Numbered from the stretch's first letter, positions 52,003-61,987 are shown. The stretch: DNA of 64,000 nucleotides from Geodermatophilus normandii (GCF_003182485.1 NZ_QGTX01000001.1:868001-932000); one strand, 5' to 3'. Notes: generated by a model not told the origin, from the letters alone. A program made the numbers and translations.

Positions 52003-53139
52003 TCAGTGCCGGTGTGCCTTGCGGGCCTCGCGGTAGGCGGCGACGACGCCGCGGGTCTCGGCCGCCAGGTACAGCATCTGCGACCGGCGGGTGGGGGCGA
52101 CGAGCGAGAACCGCGGCATGGTGCGCACCTCGTCGGTCCAGCGGAGCTTGGCCTGGTTGGGACCGAGCGAGAGGTTGAACTCCCGGTGTCCAGCCTTCTG
52201 GGCGTCGGCCACCGCCTGCGACTGGAGGTAGGTGACCGCCGAGTAGTCCCAGGCCCGGTCGGTGAGCCCTGACACCGAGCTGTAGCTGGCCGTGGCCGTG
52301 TGCAGGACGAGCTGGGTGGCGACGACCTCCTCGTCGATGAGCAGCTCGTAGAGGCTGACGGCATCGCGCGCGGCCATCCGGCCGACGACGTCGCCGAGGT
52401 AGTCGCGGACACGGCCGTCGGCGAACACGTCGGCGTGCACCGGCTTGCCATCCCCCAGCGTGGCGCGGTCGCCGTGGAGCGCCACGAGCCGGGAGAACGC
52501 CCCGCCGACCTCACTCTGGTCGGTGACCCGCCGGACCCGCCAGCCGTCGGCGCCGAAGTCCCGGGTCAGCCGGTTGCGGGCGCGCCGGAAGGACTCCTTG
52601 AGGTTGCGCCGCCCCGCGTACACGTTGCGCTCGGCGCTCAGGTCGAGGACGGCGTTGGCGAGCACGCGACGCACGGAGACGGTGAACGAGAAGTCCGGCA
52701 GCCACTCCGGGACCAGCCACGGGACCGCGGTACCGAGGGCGAGGTCGGCCCAGTCCCACTCCGCGGAGAGCCCGCACACCGCGCCGACGACCACACGGGC
52801 GGCCTCCCGGCCGACCCGGGGGTCGACCAGCAACGCACTCAGCTCGTAGGGGCCGATCCAGGGTGCACCGGTGCCGACGGGCTGGACGACGTGCGCCCGT
52901 CCGCCCAGCACGGCCTGCCGGCACAGCGGAGACACGCCCACCAGGCGCTCGCCCTCCCGCACCTCCAGCACGAGGGGCGTGTACGGGGCCTCGACGCCGA
53001 ACCGCTCCAGCCACGGCAGCGCCCAGTCGGGCCCGCTGAACGGGTTGACGTCCCCCGAGGCGTCGTGGAGGGCCTGCCACTCCCCCGCCAGCGCGGCGAC
53101 CGACGAGAGGTCGCGGTGCACAGCCACCGTCAGGTCCAT
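52003..53139 (-). CDS. GNAT/FemAB-like acyltransferase (BioF2-like domain)
   Basis: A 378-residue protein with the layout of the FemAB-related acyltransferases commonly found in exopolysaccharide loci. MDLTVAVHRDLSSVAALAGEW begins the first GNAT-like half, and NPFSGPDWALPWLERFG is a motif seen in the family. The second half has YAGRRNLKESFRRARNRL, LYELLIDEEVVATQLVLHTA and REFNLSLGPNQAKLRW, where a GNAT acyl-binding fold is expected. The acyl donor is unknown. The ATG at 53139 follows CGGAGAC. It is preceded by a gap of about 120 bases and may have its own promoter. Confidence 0.85.
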   Translation of the reverse strand: MDLTVAVHRDLSSVAALAGEWQALHDASGDVNPFSGPDWALPWLERFGVEAPYTPLVLEVREGERLVGVSPLCRQAVLGGRAHVVQPVGTGAPWIGPYELSALLVDPRVGREAARVVVGAVCGLSAEWDWADLALGTAVPWLVPEWLPDFSFTVSVRRVLANAVLDLSAERNVYAGRRNLKESFRRARNRLTRDFGADGWRVRRVTDQSEVGGAFSRLVALHGDRATLGDGKPVHADVFADGRVRDYLGDVVGRMAARDAVSLYELLIDEEVVATQLVLHTATASYSSVSGLTDRAWDYSAVTYLQSQAVADAQKAGHREFNLSLGPNQAKLRWTDEVRTMPRFSLVAPTRRSQMLYLAAETRGVVAAYREARKAHRH

Positions 53140-53263
53140 CGTCTCCGGTCCCCGTTCGGTCCTCCTCGGCGCCGTACTCCGCACGGGCGCGGTGTCCTGC
53201 CGGCCTCGTACCGGCACACCGAACCGTGATCATGGCACAGGCGGTCGGACATGGGCTGGTCCG

Positions 53264-53341
53264 TCACGGGCGACCCACCTCGCGGCGGGCGCGCAGGTAC
53301 AGCAGCGGCCCGGCCAGCAGGCCCATCGCTTCGCGGCTCAT
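53264..53341 (-). CDS. Short reading frame, possible split-off C-terminus of the preceding GT2
   Basis: A 25-codon frame whose ATG overlaps the GT2 stop (ATGA). The peptide includes MGLLAGPLLYLRARREVG, which resembles the C-terminal tail of other actinobacterial GT2 enzymes of this type. It may be a leftover of a frameshift at the end of the GT2, or a chance frame. Translational coupling is possible. Confidence 0.35.
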   Translation of the reverse strand: MSREAMGLLAGPLLYLRARREVGRP

Positions 53342-54522
53342 CGCGCCGCGGGGACGGGGGCGGCTTCGGCGCGCCCCACCTCCAGTCGCGCACTCGTGTC
53401 GGCGCGCAGGCCCCCCAGCCGGCGCAGCCCGGCAGGGACGCGGCGCAGCACGTCCCTCCGTGTGCCCGGGTCGAGCAGGCACTTGGTGGCGAAGGCGGTG
53501 AGCCCGGAGCCGTAGCCGTACATCTGGCGGCGCAGCCCGGCGAGGTCCGCCCGGTGGTGGTGCCAGACGAGCGCGGAGGGCTCGTAGGCGATGCTGCTGC
53601 CGGCGCGCAGCACGCGGACGAAGGCGTCGATGTCCTCGCCCCCGCGGGTGCGGGTGCCCGCGCCGAGTGCCTCGTCGAAGCCGCTTAGCCGCTGCAGCAG
53701 GGCGCGGTCGAAGGCCAGGTTGGCGCCGGTGCCGAACAGGCTGGGCCGGTACGGGTGGAGCGGATCGGAGCCGTCGCCGTCCGGTGTGAGCACAGCAGGC
53801 GCGGTGCGGGTGGACCATGCCGCTGCCCGGGCGTCGAAGTACTCCTCGGCGGCGCCGCTGATCCCGGCGGTGGCCACCAGCCCAGTGACGCACCCGATGT
53901 CGTCGGCCCGGCGGGACCCGCGCAGCAGCCCGTCGACCCAGCCGGGGTCGACCGCGACGTCGTCGTCGGTGTAGGCCAGCCACCGGCCCCGGGCCTCGGT
54001 CAGGCCGCGGTTGCGGGCCCGCGACAGTCCCGGTCGTGGCTCGCACACGTAGCGGAACCGTGCATCCTGCGCGGCCCGCCCCTCGACCAGGGCCCGCGTG
54101 CGCTCGTCGGAGGGCGCGTTGTCGACGACGACGACCTCGACGTGCGGGTAGCGCAGGCCGGCGAGGCGGTCCAGGCAGGCGGCGAGGATCTCCGGGCGGT
54201 CGCGGGTGCAGACGACCACGCTGACCAGTTCGTCGCCGGCGACCGGCCTCGTGGGGCAGCCCGGCCCCGGCTCGGTGGCCGGCGCCACGATGCCCTCGGC
54301 GGCGAGGTGGGCGGCGATCTCCGTGGCGAAGCGGTCGGCGGCCTCGGCCGCCAGCGCGGGCACGTCCGGACCGCCAGCAGGGACGGGGGCGGTCAGGTAG
54401 CCGAGCGGCTCCCCGTGCAGCCTGACGAGCACACGGGCGCGGGGCTGGCCGGCGAAGGGCAGTGGCGCGTCCAGCGCCGGCTCACCGGCCAACTCGAGCG
54501 CGGCGCACCACAGGGCGGTCAC
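53338..54522 (-). CDS. Glycosyltransferase family 2
   Basis: A 394-residue protein with an N-terminal domain of about 95 residues (ARVLVRLHGEPLGYLTAPV) before the GT-A domain: LVSVVVCTRDRPEILAACL, VVVVDNAPSDERT, PGLSRARNRGLTEARGRWL, YTDDDVAVDPGWVDGLL with the DDD metal site, and GGEDIDAFVRVLRAG. It is a paralogue of 45652-46968. The GTG at 54522 overlaps the GT14 stop by four bases. The C-terminus may have been shortened, since a plausible continuation follows in another frame at 53264-53341. Confidence 0.87.
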   Translation of the reverse strand: MTALWCAALELAGEPALDAPLPFAGQPRARVLVRLHGEPLGYLTAPVPAGGPDVPALAAEAADRFATEIAAHLAAEGIVAPATEPGPGCPTRPVAGDELVSVVVCTRDRPEILAACLDRLAGLRYPHVEVVVVDNAPSDERTRALVEGRAAQDARFRYVCEPRPGLSRARNRGLTEARGRWLAYTDDDVAVDPGWVDGLLRGSRRADDIGCVTGLVATAGISGAAEEYFDARAAAWSTRTAPAVLTPDGDGSDPLHPYRPSLFGTGANLAFDRALLQRLSGFDEALGAGTRTRGGEDIDAFVRVLRAGSSIAYEPSALVWHHHRADLAGLRRQMYGYGSGLTAFATKCLLDPGTRRDVLRRVPAGLRRLGGLRADTSARLEVGRAEAAPVPAAR

Positions 54523-55421
54523 GCGGGCTCCCCGGCGGGTTGACGGAAAGCTCGGTCGATGTGGTCGAGGACGTCGGGGTCGACATCGCTGGAGAACTTG
54601 CGGGCGAACAGCTTCGGGACGCCGTCCTCCGGCTCGTCGCGCTCCCTGCGCAGCACCGGCAGGTCCGCGCTGGTCAGCCACGGTGGGCTCTTGCGCGGGG
54701 ACCCGTCCCATCTGATCACCCAGGCCGGACCGCGCAGCGACCGCTCCTCGTACCCGGGCACCATGGAGGGGGTGTGCAGCAGCGAGTGCACGAAGGTCTC
54801 GTCGGGCGCCCAGGTGGAGCGCCATCGGCGGACGAGGTCGGGCCGGGCGTCGACCGCGGCGAGCAGCGCGGCGGCGTGCTCCCGGGCCAGCACCTTCAGC
54901 GGTGAGCCACCGGCGAGGACGACGCCGTGCGGCAGCCGCCGCGGTACGGGCAGCCACAGCAGGTGCTTGCGCCAGGCGGAGAAGCGGAAACGCACCCGCC
55001 AGGAGCCACCCCCGTGGCCCCACTCCGGGATCGGCAGCCGGCGGGACCAGACGATCGACCGGCCGGCCAACCCGCTCAGCACGTCGCTGATCCCGGCCGT
55101 GGACCGCAGCGGGTAGTCCGACCCGGTGAGCAGGGCGACGTGCGAGGCGTCGGTCGCGGCCAGGGCGGCCCGGTAGCCGTCGAGCTCAGCGGAGACCGCA
55201 CCCCAGCGGGCCCACGGTGTGGGCCTGCGCGGCAGCAGGGTGACCCGGTCGGGCAGGCCCGTGGTCATCGCGTCGAACGCAGCGGGAGACGTGCGCGAGT
55301 CGACGTGCAAGAACACCGGGAACGGGTCGAGCGCGTCGACCAGCCGCCGCAACTGCGGCGGGTCGGCGTGGGCGAGCACGACGCAGGCGAGGCCCCGGGG
55401 GGCGTCAGCGGACGAGCTCAT
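54519..55421 (-). CDS. Glycosyltransferase family 14 (beta-1,6-N-acetylglucosaminyltransferase-like)
   Basis: A 300-residue enzyme of the core-2/I-branching type. LACVVLAHADPPQLRRLVDAL and VFLHVDSRTSP begin the GT-A-like fold. SHVALLTGSDYPLRSTAGIS is the characteristic GT14 motif, and RSTWAPDETFVHSLLHTP carries the conserved acidic pair (DE) used for catalysis. GT14 enzymes transfer GlcNAc or xylose; xylosyltransferases are in this family, which is notable given the UDP-xylose synthase at 12462. The ATG at 55421 overlaps the end of the membrane-protein gene by 17 bases. Confidence 0.87.
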   Translation of the reverse strand: MSSSADAPRGLACVVLAHADPPQLRRLVDALDPFPVFLHVDSRTSPAAFDAMTTGLPDRVTLLPRRPTPWARWGAVSAELDGYRAALAATDASHVALLTGSDYPLRSTAGISDVLSGLAGRSIVWSRRLPIPEWGHGGGSWRVRFRFSAWRKHLLWLPVPRRLPHGVVLAGGSPLKVLAREHAAALLAAVDARPDLVRRWRSTWAPDETFVHSLLHTPSMVPGYEERSLRGPAWVIRWDGSPRKSPPWLTSADLPVLRRERDEPEDGVPKLFARKFSSDVDPDVLDHIDRAFRQPAGEPA

Positions 55422-57732
55422 AGATCGTCGCCGTAGGTCCGGTGGAGAAGGCGCGCCAGCCGTCGCTGCCGGCGAAGGCCCGGGCGTAGCGGTCGAAGTC
55501 AGCAGCGCGCTGGATGCCGTACAGGTCGGTGTACCCGGACTCCGCCGTGGAGACGTCGACGTAGACCGGCCCGTCGATGGTGTCCTGCAGCACGTCGGCC
55601 AGCTGGCCCACCACGGCGTCGGCCTCGGCCTGGTCCTCCGGCGCAGCCGGGAGCTCCGCCGTCGGCCCGTGATAGGTCAGGACGCCGAACTGGATGCGGA
55701 AGTAGTCCTCGGTGAGCCGGTACGGGGTGGCCGCTCCCGTGCCGAGGGAGAACAGCACGGCCCCGTCGGGCGCGCTGCGCTCGAGCTGCGCCAGCTGCGC
55801 GGCCTCGTCGGCGCGCATCACGCGGGCGTAGTCCATCCCGGTCATGCCGTAGGTGTGCACCGCGACGAGGACGACGGCGCCGAGGGCGAGGCCGACGGGC
55901 GCGGAGCGGCGGGGCAGTCGCAACAGGGCGACGGCGATCGCCAGCCAGGGCAGCGCGAACAGCGCGACCCGGAAGACCACCTCCTGGCCGTAGTCGGAAC
56001 CGAAGGCGAGCAACCCGGGGCTGGCCGCTGTGACGAGCAGCGCCCACGACCGCCGGTCGCGCCGGCGCCACCAGGAGACGACGGCCAGCAATCCGATCAA
56101 GACGAGCAGCAGGGCCGGGAGGCCGTAGGTCAGCCGGGCGGTGAGGGACTCGGAGAAGTCGTTGTACGACAGCGACGGGGGGCGCACGTTCGCCACGACG
56201 TTGCCGACCGCCGACGGCGAGAAGTAGCTGCTGACCTGCTCGAAGTTGACCGCCGCCCAGGCCAGCGCCGGGACCAGTACCACGACCGGCAGCCACCAGG
56301 AGCGGACCACCCGGAACGCGAACAGCGCCACGAGAGCGGCGACCGTGAGGTACGGCGAGATCTGGTGGGTGACGGCAATGGCGCAGGAGACGACGGCGAC
56401 GAGCAGCCCTAGCCCGGCCCGCGCCCGACCGGACGCGGTCGCGGCACGCACGCTGAACGCCACGACGGTCATCGCGAGGAGGAACGCCAGGGACTGGGGG
56501 GCGAAGAAGACGGCGCTGAGCGTGCTGCCCAGGCCGAAGACCGCCCCTGCCCACCACGCACGCGCCCGGGACAGTCCGAGGTGCCCGGCGAGGACGCGCA
56601 CGGCGAGGACGGCTCCGGCCTGGAGCATGATCGGTGCGAAGGCGGCCACCGTGACCAACGGGTCGCCGATGCGCCCGACCGCGGTCAGCCACGCCGAGCC
56701 GGCGAACATCCCGGACCAGGCCTGGTAGATGTCCGCGGAGGGCTCCAGCGAACCGTTCGCGAGGACGTACTCCAGGACCCCGACGTGCCGGGCGGCGACC
56801 ATGACCGCCGGCGCCTGGTAGACGATGGCCTGCGCGGTGACCACCGGCAGGACGAGCAGCAGCACGGCAAGGGCGGGGCTGCGCCGCGCCCAGGTGGCGA
56901 CCAGCGCGGCGGCGAGGGTGAGCACGACGCCGATGAACCAGATCGGGCCGAGCACACCGAGCAGGCCCCCGGGCGTCGGCTCCTCACCGGCGTGGTGGAC
57001 GGCGCCGGTGGTGGTCAGTGCCAGCCCTACGAACGCGAGCACCCAGGCCGGCCGGTGGACCTCCTGCAGCGCCTGGCGCGCACCGGCGACGGCGGCGCTC
57101 CGCAGACGCAGCGCCCGCATCAGGTGGGCCAGCAGCCAGGCGGCGCTGATGCCACCGGCGACGACGAAGGCGGCGGCCGGGTGCCAGGCGCCGGTCCAGG
57201 CCATACCGAGGCCGACCAGCACCGTGACGGAGCAACTGATCGCCCCCGAGGCGAGCAGCAGCGTCGCCGTACCGGCCGTGCGCAGGTGCAACGCGGGCGC
57301 GACGCCCATCCCGGCGACGCAGACGGCGACGACACCGGCGGCCAGCAGGTCGTCCGCCCCCAGAGCGGCGGCGACCCCGACGAGGACCAGGGCGGCCAGC
57401 GCGGCCGCCGGGAGGAGGAGGCGCACGTGTGGGCCGGCCGGCCGTATGGCGGCCGGCAGCGGCTCCAGCCGGCGCCACCGGGCCAGTCGTCCGGGCCGAG
57501 CGACGACACGCGGTGCGGGCTCGTCCGGGCCGCTGTGGCGGCCCTCGTCGACGACGCTCGTCGTCACCGGCTCGGCGTCACGAGACGCTCGGACATCCGG
57601 ATTCCCCCGTCCTGGTGCTGTGCTCCGCTCCCCCCGTGGGAGACGCGGTCCCGTGCCGTCCTCAACGGACGACGGCTGCGGTTCGGTCCCTCCGCGGCCG
57701 ACCTCCACCCGTCGGGGTGATTGCCAGTTCAC
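55405..57732 (-). CDS. Large multi-spanning membrane protein of the polysaccharide locus
   Basis: A 775-residue protein: a cytoplasmic N-terminus of about 85 residues, then about 16 hydrophobic helices, and a C-terminal soluble tail of about 150 residues (from YGMTGMDYARVMRADEAAQL). Helix-loop features such as ANGSLEPSADIYQAWSGMFA and SPYLTVAALVALFAFRVVRS resemble membrane glycosyltransferase-like (GT-C) or polymerase-like proteins of actinobacteria, but I cannot assign a family. A Wzy-like polymerase or GT-C transferase role fits the locus. The GTG at 57732 overlaps the GH16 stop by four bases, fixing the start. Confidence 0.75.
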   Translation of the reverse strand: MNWQSPRRVEVGRGGTEPQPSSVEDGTGPRLPRGERSTAPGRGNPDVRASRDAEPVTTSVVDEGRHSGPDEPAPRVVARPGRLARWRRLEPLPAAIRPAGPHVRLLLPAAALAALVLVGVAAALGADDLLAAGVVAVCVAGMGVAPALHLRTAGTATLLLASGAISCSVTVLVGLGMAWTGAWHPAAAFVVAGGISAAWLLAHLMRALRLRSAAVAGARQALQEVHRPAWVLAFVGLALTTTGAVHHAGEEPTPGGLLGVLGPIWFIGVVLTLAAALVATWARRSPALAVLLLVLPVVTAQAIVYQAPAVMVAARHVGVLEYVLANGSLEPSADIYQAWSGMFAGSAWLTAVGRIGDPLVTVAAFAPIMLQAGAVLAVRVLAGHLGLSRARAWWAGAVFGLGSTLSAVFFAPQSLAFLLAMTVVAFSVRAATASGRARAGLGLLVAVVSCAIAVTHQISPYLTVAALVALFAFRVVRSWWLPVVVLVPALAWAAVNFEQVSSYFSPSAVGNVVANVRPPSLSYNDFSESLTARLTYGLPALLLVLIGLLAVVSWWRRRDRRSWALLVTAASPGLLAFGSDYGQEVVFRVALFALPWLAIAVALLRLPRRSAPVGLALGAVVLVAVHTYGMTGMDYARVMRADEAAQLAQLERSAPDGAVLFSLGTGAATPYRLTEDYFRIQFGVLTYHGPTAELPAAPEDQAEADAVVGQLADVLQDTIDGPVYVDVSTAESGYTDLYGIQRAADFDRYARAFAGSDGWRAFSTGPTATIYELVR

Positions 57733-58541
57733 AGCTCGTAGGCGTCGATGTGGACCCAATCGACCTGGACGACGCCGCTCGAGGTCGCCGGCGGGGTGTC
57801 TCGTCCGTTGGTCCCGACCTGCATGACCCAGTGCATCGGCTCGTTCGGGATGCCGGTGGTGGAGCGCCCGATGACCTCGCCGTCCAGGACGAAGGTGACG
57901 GCCGTCGGCGTCCACTCCACGACCGTGGTGTGCCAGTCGCTGAGGAGCGCGTCCGTGCCGAATTGCTCCTTGCTGCCGGACGGGTCGGCGTGGTGCGCCG
58001 TCGCGGTCACGGTGCCGTCGAGGTCGCCCTCGGGGAAGTCGATCTCGCCGTCGTCGGGCCAACTGTTGGAGTCCGGCCAGAGCAGGAAGGCCAGCCCGTA
58101 GCCGGCGGCGGGATCGGCCCGCCAGCGGACTGCGAAGCGGCCGTACACCTGGCCGTAGGTCGGCAGCGCGACGACCGCCGCACCGAGGTACTCGTCACCG
58201 TCCTTGCCGACCGCGATCTGCAGCGACCCGTCGGCGACCGACAGGGTGCGCGACGGCGCGTAGGTGCCGACGCCGGAGGTGTCCCCCCAGCCGTCGGGAT
58301 AGGGCTCCCACCGGTCCTCGTACGTGGCGCTGGGGAAGGCACCCACCTCCACGGGGCTGTCGAAGTCCTCGTGGAGGACCGACCGCCACGGCTCCTCGCG
58401 ACCGTTGGCCACGACCAGCGTGACGACCAGGCCGAGCACGACGACGCCGGTGACGGCCGCCAGCCACCCGGCCCGCCGGCGTGGGCGCGTCCCCGGGTCG
58501 AGGGCCGCCGACGGCGGCACACGGTCACTGACCAGGCTCAC
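57729..58541 (-). CDS. Membrane-anchored glycoside hydrolase family 16
   Basis: A 270-residue protein with a short basic cytoplasmic start, one membrane anchor (WLAAVTGVVVLGLVVTLVV), and a GH16 jelly-roll outside. The catalytic motif is GEIDFPEGD (ExDxxE; nucleophile and acid/base Glu). GYGLAFLLWPDSNSWPDD and WHTTVVEWTPTAVTFVLDGE are typical strands. GH16 enzymes cut or transfer beta-1,3/1,4-glucans and galactans. Within a polysaccharide operon it may trim, release or cross-link the product. The GTG at 58541 lies about ten bases after GGAGG. Confidence 0.9.
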   Translation of the reverse strand: MSLVSDRVPPSAALDPGTRPRRRAGWLAAVTGVVVLGLVVTLVVANGREEPWRSVLHEDFDSPVEVGAFPSATYEDRWEPYPDGWGDTSGVGTYAPSRTLSVADGSLQIAVGKDGDEYLGAAVVALPTYGQVYGRFAVRWRADPAAGYGLAFLLWPDSNSWPDDGEIDFPEGDLDGTVTATAHHADPSGSKEQFGTDALLSDWHTTVVEWTPTAVTFVLDGEVIGRSTTGIPNEPMHWVMQVGTNGRDTPPATSSGVVQVDWVHIDAYEL

Positions 58542-58682
58542 GCGTCGCACTCCTCCCTCGGGACGTCCTCGACCCGCGCGCGGGTCGGGGTGTCGTCTCA
58601 TCACGCTACCTGCGGTCTCGCGGCAGGCGGGAGGCGTCGTCGCTCGAACGGGCCGGTGTGCCCCGTCACTGACGACGCGGGG

Positions 58683-59497
58683 TCACGGTGCATCCGCACC
58701 GGCGGGCAGGGCCTGCTCCAGGTCTCGGAGGAGCTCCCGGTCCCCCGATCGAGCCCTGTCGGGGTGCGGGGCGGGATCCACCCGGAGCCAGGTCACGGCG
58801 AAACGGTCCTGCTCCCGGTTGCGCCAGTCGACCTTCCGGCGCAGCAGCCCGACCTTCGTCACGCCGGTGACCGCGATGGTGCGATAGCCCACCTTGGCGG
58901 CCACGCGCCGGCTGGCCGCCTTGCCGTCCGGGGCTGCGCCGACCACTCGCGTGACCCGCCCGCCCTCCAGCAGCCGATCGAGCACGACGGTGCCGACGAC
59001 GGTGCCCAGGCCGTTGCCGCGGTACTCCGGCAGGGTCATCACGTCCTCCGGGTTGACCGTGCCCGCTCCGGGTTGACCGTGCCCGGCGGCAGCTGCAACC
59101 ACCCGTGCCGGGCCGCAGCCGTGGGCGCCCGGCCGACGAAGACCCAGCAGGAGGAGACCACCCGGTTCCCGTCGCGCACCATCCACAGCTCGTGTACGGC
59201 GTCCAGCCACTCCTCCGCCCGCTCGAAGGACGCGTCGAGGCCCTCGACTTCCGGGAGGTCGTCCGGGCCGGCCAGGAAGAGGCTGAACTTCGTGGGGAGC
59301 GGGGACGGAGGCGGGACGTCGGCCGCGTCGATCACGTACCAGTGGTACCGCTCGCGGACGACGAGACGGACGGGCAGGCGCGACGCCGCCCTCCGCACCG
59401 CCTCCCCCAGGCCGCCCCGGCCGACCTCCCGAACCTCGATCGAGGCCCGTGCCCGCACTCCGGCGGGGCTGTCCAGGGCCGTGGCTTCGCTGGTCAC
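58683..59497 (-). pseudogene. GNAT acetyltransferase broken by a 20-bp tandem duplication
   Basis: The 5' part (59497 to about 59080) encodes RLPVRLVVRERYHWYVIDAA and SSCWVFVGRAP and reaches QLPPGTVNPE. There a 20-bp tandem duplication (59046-59085) shifts the frame into an early stop at 59039. The 3' part continues in another frame with NPEDVMTLPEYRGNGLGTVV (the acetyl-CoA loop RGNGLG) and KVGYRTIAVTGVTKVGL, ending at 58683. Removing one repeat copy restores a single protein of about 264 residues colinear with the paralogue at 51118-51882. Start GTG 59497 overlaps the PIG-L stop. The gene is inactive as written, but the duplication could revert by slippage or recombination. Confidence 0.88.
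59046..59085. repeat. 20-bp tandem duplication in the GNAT gene
   Basis: CTCCGGGTTGACCGTGCCCG occurs twice in direct tandem at 59046-59065 and 59066-59085. Length 20 is not a multiple of three, so it causes the frameshift. Confidence 0.95.
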
Positions 59498-61660
59498 CTG
59501 TTCCAGACGTCGAGCTCGGCCGGGCCGACGTTCACCGTGGTCGAGCTGACCCCGGTGACGGTGAGCCGCACGCTCGTCGTCGCACGAGGAGTGAACCTGA
59601 CCGTCACTGCACTGCCGGTGTCGGCCAGGGCCGGCACGGTCACCGTCGAGCCGTCGGAGAACGTGAGCGTCGTCGAGGTGATCCGGTCGGACGTGTTCGG
59701 GCGGTCGTGGAGCACCACGCGCCCGACCGTGACCGCCCCAGGCCAGGTCAATTGCAGCCAGCTATCCGTCCGTCCCCCGACCGCCGCCCACTCGGCGGTG
59801 GCCGTACCGGGGTAGCCGTCGACCACCTCGTCGCAGGCCTTGGCGGCGGTCTGCCCGGTGCCGGTGTCCTGCGACGACGCGGTCGGGCTCGCGGTGCGGC
59901 CAGGTTGACCGGCGCTGTCGGTGTCGTGGTGGTCGGCGGAGTCGTGGTGGTCGGCGGAGTCGTGGTGGTCGGCGGAGTCGTGGTGGTCGGCGGAGTCATG
60001 GTCGTGGGGTCCGGCGTGGTCGTGGCAGGCGGCGTGCCGGTGGTGGCCCCGGTCGTCCAGGCCTGGAGCTCGGCCAGCCCGACGTTGAGCGTGCTGGCGC
60101 TCACCGTCGTGACCGTCAGACGCAGGCTCGTCGTCGCCCGGCTCGGGAACGAGACGGTGGTGGCCGCGCCGGAGTCGGTCAGGGCCGGCACCGCCACCGT
60201 GGAGCCGTCGGAGAAGGTGAGCGTTCCCCCGGTGACGCGGTCGGCGGCGGCGTGCCACCGCCGCTGGAGCCCGCCGTGCGCGCCTGGATCTCGGCCAGGC
60301 CCACGTTGCGCGTGGCGCTGCTGACCGAGGTCGCGGTGAACCGCACACTGGTGACCGACCGGGCCGTGAACGACACCCTCACCGGTCCGCCGGCGTCGTC
60401 CAGTGCGGGGACCGCGACGGTGGTGCCGTCGGAGAAGGTGAGCGTCCCGGCAGTGACCTGGTCGTCGGGGTTGGGCCGGTCGTAGAGCACGACGGAGCTG
60501 AGTCCGACGGGCTCCAGCCAGTTCAGCTGTAGCCAGCTGCCGGCGCGACCGCCGACTCCTTCGTGTGGTCACCGGGGTAGCCGTCGGCGACGCCGTTGAT
60601 GGCCTTGGCGGCGGTCTCGCCGTCGGTCGTGTTCTGCGACGAGGCGGTCGCCGTCGCCGAGAGGGCGGCGTTCCCCTCGTCCGGAAGCTGGGACGGGTAG
60701 CGCTCGGTGGCCAGGTGCTGTCTCGGCAGCCAGGTGCCCTCGGGCCGTGAGCTGCAGTCCGACATCGTCTGGCACATCTGGGTGTCGTAGGGCGCATACG
60801 CGAGGAAGGCGTTCTGCTTGCCGGCCAGGTCGGTCCCGGTGACGTTGGCGGCCAGTTCCGCGCTGGGGTAGCCGAGGTACCCGGTGAGGGACGCCGAGAG
60901 GAGCGCCGGAGTTGCGCGCCTCGGCCGCGAGCCGGGCGATCACGTAGTGGTCGCTGTGGTCGCCGTCGTCGAAGCCACCGCGGTTGTCCAGGATCCGCAC
61001 CGAGGTGACCCCCACCGCACTGATCAGCCCGCTCAGCATCGCCACCAGCGAGGAGCGGGTGCACGTGACCTGCGGCGTGTCGGCGGTCGTCAGGGAGGGG
61101 ATGGGCACCGGCGTGGAGCGCCTCGAGGCTGCTGTAGCCGGTGCGCGGGAACCCGCTGCCGTCGATGTTCCCGTCGGACCGGCGCAGGAAGAACAGTCGG
61201 ATGCGCGGCGTGCGCTCAGCGTCCCGGTCGTGACGCGGTTCCCGGCCACGGTCGTGGTCGACGTGGTCCACGTGTTGGCCACCCCGGCCATCTGCGCGTA
61301 GGCGGCCCGGATGCCGCTCTCCCGGTTCCGGGCATAGGTGGAGCCCAGCCCGCCGTCGCCGGAGGTGGCATAGACGCTGCTGACGCAGGCTCCTGTCTTC
61401 ACCGCTCGCAGCACATCGGGGTTGAGGAAGAACAGGTCGTCGTCGGAGTGCGCGACGACGTCCACCGAACTGCCGGCCGTGCAGTCGGTGGCCCCGGCTG
61501 CCGGACCGGCGCTCACGAGGCCGACGGCGAACGCGGCGGCGACCACTGACAGGAGCGCCAGGGCGGACGCTCCGCGCACCGCTCCCATACTGCGGGCGTA
61601 CCAGACGGCCGGCCTACGACGACGGGCCGGCGCCGGTCCGACGGTGGAGCGCGCGGGCAT
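59494..61660 (-). pseudogene. Secreted PIG-L deacetylase with three galactose-binding-like repeats, multiply frameshifted
   Basis: Read with frame changes, this is one protein: signal peptide (ALALLSVVAAAFAVGLVSAG), a PIG-L deacetylase domain with metal motif VDVVAHSDDDLFFLNPD and later DDGDHSDHYVIARLAAEA, then three similar beta domains, each containing TLTFSDG(S/T)TV-VPAL and NVGLAE-type endings (F5/8 C or DUF7402-like), joined by a Pro/Thr linker encoded by an 18-bp repeat. PIG-L enzymes remove acetyl groups from N-acetylglucosamine-containing substrates. At least six frame changes are needed, at about 61190, 61100, 60900, 60520, 60250 and 59905. The ATG at 61660 follows GGGAGG. Either decay or sequence errors. 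Confidence 0.75.
59923..59994. repeat. 18-bp tandem repeat, four perfect copies
   Basis: Units beginning GTCGTGGTGGTCGGCGGA start at 59923, 59941, 59959 and 59977. On the minus strand they encode a repeating Pro-Thr linker (PPTTTT) between two binding domains of the PIG-L protein. Confidence 0.95.
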
Positions 61661-61987
61661 CCGACCTCCCAGTCCCCTCCGGGTCCACCGAGCCTCAAGT
61701 CGGTTCGGGGGCCGCGCACGGTAGGTCCCCTGTGCGGGCTGCACAGCCGGCCGCGCCACACGCCGTCCGCCGATGACACTTCCGGCGGAACACCGGCGCG
61801 CTTCTCACTGACCGTGATCAAGAATGTGCGGAATGATTGCACCGGCAACCCCCTGCCTCATGCGGATCGGCGGCGCGCCCTGTCTGTTCTTCTGTTGTTC
61901 GCCTGATCCGGCACGCACCTCGCCGCCATGGCGTTCGTCACCACCTCCGCAGGTCCCAGGCGCACGGACCGGGCCAAAGGTCCCTGC

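Noticed and set aside
57429-59549. Long plus-strand open frame opposite the GH16 and GNAT genes
   Set aside because: Composition is typical of antisense frames in high-GC DNA, with no domains or start signal, and the minus-strand genes are clear.
59923-59994. Regularly spaced repeat as a CRISPR array
   Set aside because: The 18-bp units are contiguous with no spacers and encode a Pro-Thr linker. No cas genes are present.
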